Shown: positions 57,009 to 64,000 of the stretch, piece after piece
Layout of the letters: the number at the start of each line of letters is the position of its first letter
Numbering within the stretch: the first letter of the stretch is position 1
Source of the DNA: Dendrocalamus latiflorus
Lineage: Eukaryota > Streptophyta > Magnoliopsida > Poales > Poaceae
NCBI GenBank assembly: GCA_017311315.1
Contig: CM029660.1
Coordinates: forward strand, 36,723,507-36,787,506
DNA length: 64,000 nt
Direction: 5' to 3'
Position numbers and translations under genes: made by a program
Notes under the pieces: generated by a model
The model's input: only the letters and a program-made list of their open reading frames with translations
The model's database searches: none
Told to the model about the DNA's origin: nothing

Positions 57009-59421
57009 TGTAATACCACTAAATTTCAAAAGAGAGAATTAAGGGAAGAGAGGGGTGGTTTTTGCCGTCAGACCCTTCGGCTTTTGGAACGCCGAATAAG
57101 TAACGCTCGCAGAGGTTCCCAGACCACCCAGGGACGGTCGGCACCGCCTAGAAAACGACAAAAAGTAGCGCTCTCAGGGGTTCCCAGACCGTCCAGGGCT
57201 GGTCGGCACCGTCTCGCGTTGTGGGTTTTCGTCATTCGGCAGGAAACTCTATCCTTACCTGTTACCAATTTTCCTGCCGTAGCAGAAGAGCACCCAACAG
57301 TATAGGGCTACCGCTGGACCAAAAAGCCCTTAGGGCTATAGCCAGCCAAGGCAAAAAGGGAGGGGTAGAAGCGACATTTCGCAGTGAATGGAATGGCCAT
57401 GCCTCTTAAGTAGACAAGACAGCACACAACCACTGCACCCACCCCACTTTTCTGCCATAGCCTCAAGAACCAAGCCAAGCACCCCTTCATTTTTATCCCT
57501 CAGCCGAAAGGTAGAGAGAAAGCAGAGCCAAGGAGCCCCAGGCACCACCTCCACTGTAGCCAAGCCCCAAGGATCAGCACCACCAGAGAGAAGAAGGTTG
57601 GAGGGGAGCCGGGGAGGGAGCAGAAGCCGGCGGAGGAGCAAGAAGTCGGCGACCACTTCGAGCCCTCCCAACCATGAGCCCAAGAACCGTGCTAGGTAAA
57701 AATAGTAGCTAAAGCAAGTAGAGTAGCAGGGAGAGGAGAGACTTCCTGGTGGGAGTGGCCGGCCGGCGAAGGAGTCGTGGCTGGCAAGCTCGAACCATCA
57801 GGCGACCGGGGGCGGCGGCGCCTAGCCCTACCGCCGCGCGCATGCCAAGGGAGGCGGATCCGGTCCCAGCCGACCGAATCCGAGGCGGAGCAGGGGAGGT
57901 GAGCAGGGCGACGGCGACGGCGAGATCAAGGGACGGCGGAGGCGGCCGAATCCGTCCATGGCCGACCGGAACCGAGTGGGGAGGAGGGGAGTAGGCGGCG
58001 GCCGGCGGCATAGCGGCGGCGGATCCGCCCTTGCCCGGTCGGATCTGCCCACGGCCGGCCGGTTTTGAGAGGGGAGATGGAGTATGGGGGGCGGATGGTG
58101 GCGGGAGGGGCCGGGCTGGGCTGTGGCCGGCCGGACCCGAGGGAGGAGCGGCGCCAGAGGGGGAGGCCTTCGGCTGGGAGGAGGAAGAGAGGAGGAGGCG
58201 AGTGGCTTCGGCCAGGTAGGAGGAAGGGAGAGGGGGAGCCAGAGAAGAAAAGGTGGGGTGCGGCCGAATGGGGAGAAGAAGGGAGGAAAAAAAAAGAAGA
58301 GGAAGGGCCGGCCGAGCAAGAAAAAAAATAGGGAAAGAAGGAAAGGAAAAAAAAAAGAAAAGGACTAGAGAAGAGGAAAGAAAAGAGGAGAAAAAGGAAA
58401 AAAAAGGGGGAAGAAATAGGAAAGGAAAAAAAGAGGGGTTTCTGGGGCCTGCGCGACAGATCCCTGAAAACCCGTGGAGGTCCTGAGTCGACTTCGTCCG
58501 CACGTTGTTCCGCTCCGTTTGGCTAACAGGCAAGTACATGGTAGAGCGGTAGACCAATGTTTATGAATATGCAATGTTTACCCGATATGATGATATTTAT
58601 GTGGAAATGCGTTGGTTACATGATATCTATGTGGAAATGGGATGTTTACATGACATAAGGTTGCACGGTAAATGATGGCAAAGATGACGGAGGGAGGTAG
58701 GCAATGATGCTTATCTGCTAATAATGTTAATAATGAGCATGATTATGATCATGGGCATATGCATTTGCATGAGGAGCACTCAAGAGTGAGGGCGGTGAGA
58801 AAGTCCCTAGCTATGAGTAAAGCTAGCGGACTAATCCGGAGTGCTCTTGAGTAAGACCTGCTTCGGTAGGCCTCCACGGGAGTGGAGGGGTCCCGTGCCT
58901 AAGAGGGCGGGCCCACGATGGGTGAACATCGACGGGTGTTCACTCGGCAGTACCGGTACTTGCAAAGTGGTGAGCATATGAGCATGTAGAGTAATGAAGC
59001 ATTGCATTGATGGCATAGCAATGGTTGGCTATATGAATGATGACACGAACATGATGATATATGTGGATTATGTTTAAATGCTTACTTATGTTGGTAGTGC
59101 CTATCGTTCTGTTATGTACTTGCTGAGTCGGTGGACTCACCCTTGCTTCATTGATGTTTTTAGGTGACCGTTGAGGACGACATGTATGGGCGGGAATAGC
59201 ACATGAATAATTGGCACGAACCAGTAGCACTCTTTGTATCACCTTTTGTCAGTTTATCTAGCCTTTACTAGGCTAGAGTAATCGCTAAAATGCAATGTTG
59301 TATCCGAACGCAGCAATATGAACAATCTTAGTGTTGGCTTAAATTCTCCTAGTGTTGTCGAAATGGTAAGAGTATGCGGAGGTGGTAACATTCTGGCCCA
59401 GAGTGTGGGCGGGGTGTTACA
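57009..59421 (+). repeat. Right LTR, 2413 bp
   Basis: It has the same ends and sequence as the left LTR but without the 396-bp extra copy, so it probably shows the original LTR length. Confidence 0.95.
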
Positions 59422-59426
59422 GATAT

Positions 59427-59605
59427 ATCATAGATGGTTCGGAATAAAAACTGTCTGTGATAAGTAGGTCATCACAGACGGTTCTTTTCATCGCGGTGAA
59501 TTTAGATGGTCCATCTTGTAAAACTGTCTATGATAACTTTATTACTGACATTTTATATTGCTCCGTCATGATGAGGTGTCCAGTATGATCCTTTTCGTAG
59601 CAGTG
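59427..59605. mobile_element. CACTA-like transposon end split by the LTR element
   Basis: The segment ends CCTTTTCGTAGCAGTG, the inverse of CACTGCTACGAAAAGG, which resembles CACTA-superfamily tips. Repeated subterminal words (ACTGTCTGTGATAA, ATCACAGACGGTTC, ACTGTCTATGATAA) fit that family. The word AACTGTCTGTGATA also appears left of the LTR element at about 50019-50032. The other CACTA end was not found. Confidence 0.6.
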
Positions 59606-61222
59606 GGTAGATCAAGGAATTTTAGAATATATGTTCGAAGTTACAAAAATATTGTTTAGTAGAAAACATAAATATCCACAATAACAATAGTCAAAATACA
59701 ATTGTTCATACTAGAGATAATATCTCAAATAATATAAAAAAATTACAAAATAATTGGAAAATTTACAAATTAACTCGACGATGCTTCATGCCCTGGAAGC
59801 GTTAGCATTTCATCAATTATTGAATTGCATGTATTAATCAGGTTAAATTCTAAAGGGAGCAATAATATGATAAAAATAAACCGGACTAAGCACGATTTCC
59901 CATTAAAAATATCAGCTAGACAGCCGACAAATGAGATTACAATGGAAAATAACAAATGAAAAACAGCTATGCAAGTGCAAAGCATTGCTCATTTGCTCTC
60001 AACACACAACACATACTCACATACAACTACAACACCTACACCAGATGTCCAGATCCATTCTAAATTTCTAATTACAGTGCCATACTCTGATGTTCATTGT
60101 ATCACTAGCTGACTATAGCAAGCCAATCAATTAGATCTACATGTGAGACGGTGTGAATTAAGTTACAATGCCTGATGAAACAAATGCCACATCATGACAT
60201 CAACATCATTGTCATTTTCATACTATAGTCAAGTTCTCATAGCCAAGCCAAATAGCACATTACGAGTTCTATGGTAGCAACCGTAGTATGGTTGGATCTG
60301 GTCATCTTCACTTCTACAGACCATAGTCACTCACATTGATCATTGTCATTTTCAGAGTTCAAACCATAGTAAAGTTCTCATAGCCAACCCAAATAGCCAA
60401 TTACAAGTTGTATTTCTACGGATCTGGATTTGGAGTTCTTAGGGCACATGAAAAATTGTGATTTGCCAACTTGCGAGCTACTGAGTCTACTGAGAGAAAG
60501 AGAGAGTCAAAGAGGGGCGGGGGCTGATAGGCGGAGGGCCAGAGGCGGTCCATTGGTCCAGGGCTCCAGGCGGTGGCGCTGTCTGCGGTGCCGCGAAGCA
60601 CCGGAGTAGAGGCACGGTCGCGCGCCGTAGAGCCGGAGCCCGGAGGTGACGAGACCGCAGCAGCCGGAGCCTGGTCCTTGGAACTGAACACCAGGTGCAG
60701 CTAGCCATGCATGTAGTTGGAGGCGTGGATGGGAATTGGGGATGGCAACGCCAAATACTAGCCACGAGCAAGAGGTTAGTCGGCCACTTCTGCTTTGGGC
60801 TGATGGGCATGAATATAGCTAATTTGGTCTAATTAACTGTATACATATATAATATATATTGTATATATTGGTTTTTTGTTAAAAAATTTTGGTGTTCAGC
60901 TGAATATCTATAAGCTACTGTGTATATAGATCCACTCCTAAGTGCTAGGGTTTGGGATTAAAAAGATGGGGGAGATAAAGGAAAAGGGCAACGATGGAGG
61001 GAGGCAACGGAGGGGGATTTGTTTGGTGAGTGGTCTGGACCCTTTTGCGTGTGCGGGTCCCACATCGGAGAGTAGACAAAGGTCGCTGTTCTCTTACGTC
61101 TCCCCCCTCCCATCACCTTCGATCTTCCCTGCCTGCCTGCCTGCCTGCTAGCTTCTCTCTCTCTCTACCTTGCAAGCTCTCACCCTAGCTATAGCTGCAC
61201 CTTCCTCTTCCTCTTCTTCATT

Positions 61223-61265
<43 letters not shown>

Positions 61266-61941
61266 TTGATATTCTTCTTTCGGCCTTCTTTCCTCTGGAG
61301 GAATAATTTTACCTTTAGCTTTCTCCTGTGTATTCATGGTGGCCATAGATGATTGTGCTCCATTTCTTTAGTAATCAATCCAAACCAGGGTTTCTTTTTT
61401 CTTCCTTTCATCAATCCCGTTCTGCGCATTCATCAACCCCGTTCCCGTTCCCGTTCTCTCTGCAACCCCCTCTCTCTCCTCTCCTCCCCTCTCCTCTCCT
61501 CTCTGCTCCCCGTGATCAGGAGGAGGAGGAAGGAAGGGGAAGAGGAACAAGAAATCTGTCAACAATTTGCATGCATGCATGGCTCATGCAGATGAACTCG
61601 TGTAGGTAGGTGGGGATCTGATGCTACTGTGAGTTTTTCACACATACTTTGATTCGTTTCTACTTCTTGAGTTGTTATTTTTTACATCCTTATTTTTTTT
61701 CTTTTTGCTGATGTTGTTGTACGTGCTTCTTCCGTGACATTCTTCTTGGGATATGAACCAGATAAATGAGTTAGGGAGAAAGATAGAGGAAAGAAAGTGC
61801 ACATAGAGCAACTGAGACAGGCAGAAGAGAAAAAGTTCATTTCTGTCTCCTAGCTACTATAGCAGCTAGCTAGATCTGGGTGGATTTCTACAAGGTTTCG
61901 TCACATCTCGCTGATTTGAATCCAACTTCTGATCAAAAAAA
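59606..61941. other. Intergenic region and probable NAC leader
   Basis: No coding exon is recognised. Two related segments (about 60208-60270 and 60343-60412) share CATTGTCATTTTCA and AGTTCTCATAGCCAA. A (CCTG)n run is at about 61127-61147. From about 61100 the sequence is pyrimidine-rich and may be the NAC 5' leader. AAAAAAAG|GTATAT at 61942 is a plausible donor for a leader intron ending at TTTTTCAG (63616), which is inference. Confidence 0.4.
61226..61263. repeat. (CT)n microsatellite upstream of NAC
   Basis: About 19 CT units in the probable leader or promoter. Confidence 0.92.
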
Positions 61942-63627
61942 GGTATATACAACTAGCACTCTCTCTCTCTAGATCTCTCTTGATCTTATGTTACTTGTTA
62001 TATCTGATCTCCAGCTTTCACTCAAGCATATATAAAACCTACATTTAGATATCCTACATGTGTCCTACGGAACCCTTGATAGAACTCTATGATATGACAT
62101 AACAGATGTTCTAGTGATTCATACGTAAATCTAACCAGATATTTTTTATAGCAGAAGCAAGTGATAGGTAGCTAGAATTCCTGGACTGATCAAAACAAAT
62201 TGTATGTTGTAAACATATACAAACGATACACACTATAAATCCTTTTTAGACCTCTCATTCAGAGATGTCCTTTATATATGTTCATCCTTTCCCAACTTGG
62301 ATCTCTCTTCTTCTTTTTTTCGAAAGTTAATCCAACTACAAACTTAGCAGATGCAATCTTTATATTTATACTTATTTTCCTATATATGTATGGAAATATG
62401 TGTATGCAATGCGTATATACATGCGGTGGTGAAATGATATTGTGATCTACTGCAGAGGTTTTTTGAATGGACAGAAATTAATATTATGCATGCATGCTCG
62501 CATGATTAGCTAGATTTGATAGTATGTTTTCAGCTACATGTATAGCGAATGAATGTTGTTGTGATATACGTCCACTGATGTTTTCCTTTATGTTTATAAT
62601 AAAACATATTTATTCTCGTTAATTCAGGTACATGAAATTTGTTGACGCCGATGCATGCGCAAGTTTCTTCTTTTAAGGAAAATATACATACATATATTCT
62701 TCTGAAAAAGGATGATGATATATACCGGCCATGTGCTCTAAATTTAGTATATTTCTTATGGGGAAATTTTAGTATAAGTTGAGATGTACGACGCAATAAA
62801 AGTCTGAAAGTTTAGCATATTTTACTGCGCTATGCACACGACCGTTCTTGTAGTATCATATACATAAGCACCACGTCCATATACGTAAAAAAACTGCTGC
62901 TTATTAGATCTGATCGAGGAAGCAGCCAGCTAGCTAGCACGTATATATATGATCATAGACGATAGATACATGTTCAAGCATGGGTACCATGCATGCACTC
63001 TAATTGGAATCCCCAGTACGAGTGCAAATACACAACATATGCTACGTACACACACTAGTACAATACATACACATAGAGGCTAGCTAGCTGTACACATGCA
63101 CTAGCTACGTACATCAGGGACATCGTCATGAGAGAAGCTAAGCTTTCACTAGCAGGCCAGGGAACATTCCACAAAGGGCAATGAGTGGTGCTGCTCAGCA
63201 CCACAAATACAATGCATGCGTCACTGCAATTGATATGATCATGCTCGAATTGCTTCGAGTATATATTACTTTTCATATATCCATCCACTATCACATGCAC
63301 GCGTACGATCGACGTCCCCGACCGGCCCAGACCCAGACCCAGGGTAAAATTTTACTCTCGATCCACCGCATGCACTGTGACTTCATTCAAATTTCTAAGC
63401 AAAAGTATGCTTAATTAGCACGTAGCTACTGTATAAACCTGCAGTGATATATTGATTACACACACCGGCCGACCTGTTTTTATTTACCTTCTTTTTCTAT
63501 GCTTCTGATCCTTAATTATGTATGTTCCTTTTGCATTAATTGCTTACATGTTTATAGTACTTTACATAGATGCGTAACTGAGCTCATATATTCATATATA
63601 CTGAAGCATTTTTCAGGTCAGGTCGGT
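61942..63627 (+). other. Probable 5' UTR intron of the NAC gene
   Basis: A very AT-rich stretch with many ATATAT and GCATGC words and no coding exon. A good acceptor, TTTTTCAG, ends at 63616, 11 bases before the ATG, which suggests the leader is spliced. Donor choice is uncertain. Confidence 0.4.
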
Positions 63628-64000
63628 ATGAGCAGTCCACAAGCACAGGCGCAGGACGTTCCTCCAGGTTTTCGGTTCCACCCAACTGATGAAGAGCTCG
63701 TCGATTACTACCTTCGCAACAAGGTGGACTCAAGAAGGATTGACCTAAACGTCATAAAAGATGTTGATTTGTACAAGATTGAGCCATGGGATCTTCAAGG
63801 TACGCACGTAGCTAGATACACATTATTGCATGCAGTTCAAGCAATGAGAAATTAACGTACTGAACTTGCATTGTAACATCGTCTGGGTTACCATATATAT
63901 ATGCATACCCTAAAGAATAAAGATCGATCACCACTGCTAGCTATTTGACTGAAATTATTGTACAGAGAAATGTAGCAGGACAAGACCTGAGGAGCAAAAC
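63628..64000 (+). CDS. NAC transcription factor, VND/NST-like, 5' part only
   Basis: NAC proteins of the VND/NST group switch on xylem and fibre secondary-wall genes. Exon 1 is 63628-63799 and exon 2 starts at 63966, running off the window. Exon 1 codes for 57 residues: a short N-terminus (MSSPQAQAQD), NAC subdomain A (VPPGFRFHPTDEELVDYYLR) and subdomain B (IDLNVIKDVDLYKIEPWDLQ). These last two blocks are close to those of VND and NST proteins. Exon 2 opens EKCSRTRPEEQN, where EKC plus a Gly-rich stretch plus EEQN is usual, so the middle residues are slightly odd. DNA-binding subdomains C and D and the activation region lie beyond the edge, so subgroup is tentative. Confidence 0.88.

Larger units (their letters stand above)
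50034..59421 (+). mobile_element. Young Ty3/Gypsy-type LTR retrotransposon, 9.4 kb, largely non-autonomous
   Basis: Two long LTRs start TGTAATACC and end GGTGTTACA. The 5-bp target duplication GATAT is at 50029-50033 and 59422-59426. A primer-binding site matching initiator-methionine tRNA follows the left LTR, and a polypurine tract precedes the right LTR, giving plus orientation. The internal part (52842-57008, 4.17 kb) has no gag, protease, reverse transcriptase or RNase H that I can recognise. Only the C-terminal tail of integrase remains near its 3' end, so movement would need enzymes from another element. The LTRs differ by very few single bases, so insertion is recent. It is inserted into CACTA-like sequence. 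Confidence 0.93.

Noticed and set aside
1..64000. tRNA, rRNA, CRISPR array or operon structures
   Set aside because: None was recognised by eye; spliced genes and plant transposons make the window plainly eukaryotic.

Overview
The window is nuclear DNA from a grass (Poaceae). It has intron-rich genes with GT-AG introns, GC-rich first exons, plant-only families (GRAS, NAC, SKU5-type cupredoxins) and a dense set of typical grass transposons. The exon chains below were assembled by eye from splice sites and unbroken reading frames, without transcript data.

Layout: (1) 71-5608 (+), the last nine coding exons of SEC16, a COPII/ER-exit-site scaffold; one intron carries a small Helitron-like element region and another an RTE-type LINE. 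(2) 6596-14207 (-), a 14-exon PRMT7-type arginine methyltransferase, convergent with SEC16. (3) 15651-20848 (+), a 19-exon mitochondrial pyruvate dehydrogenase E2, divergent from PRMT7. (4) About 21481-22538, a 5'-truncated L1-type LINE whose poly(A) tail ends 20 bp before the start codon of (5) a 6-exon bL9 mitochondrial ribosomal protein gene, 22559-24808 (+). (6) 29460-31013 (-), an intronless HAM/SCL6-type GRAS gene with a full-length miR171 complementary site and a near-perfect 255-bp foldback transposon in its upstream region. (7) 31.6-35.9 kb, a graveyard with a gypsy fragment, an aminotransferase exon and a PPR scrap. (8) 35952-38653 (+), a 3-exon IQ/BAG-domain co-chaperone gene. (9) 41611-45817 (+), a 9-exon SKU5-like GPI-anchored cupredoxin gene. 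(10) 47.9-59.6 kb, a transposon-rich block: a TAA-flanked Harbinger-like element, two MITEs, and a young 9.4-kb Ty3/Gypsy-type LTR retrotransposon (TSD GATAT) nested in CACTA-like sequence. (11) 63628-64000 (+), the first coding exons of a VND/NST-type NAC transcription factor, cut by the window edge.

The genes are independent housekeeping or developmental loci, not an operon or cluster. SKU5-like and VND/NST-type NAC genes both bear on cell-wall growth or differentiation, and GRAS-HAM on meristems, but nothing in the sequence shows joint action. From memory, a miR171-target GRAS gene lies beside an E2 gene near the end of rice chromosome 6 short arm, so this may be the orthologous region; this is unverified. 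I found no clearly novel biochemical system. The most unusual signals are transposon-gene junctions: the foldback at the GRAS promoter, the LINE abutting bL9m, and the tandem duplication present in only one LTR.
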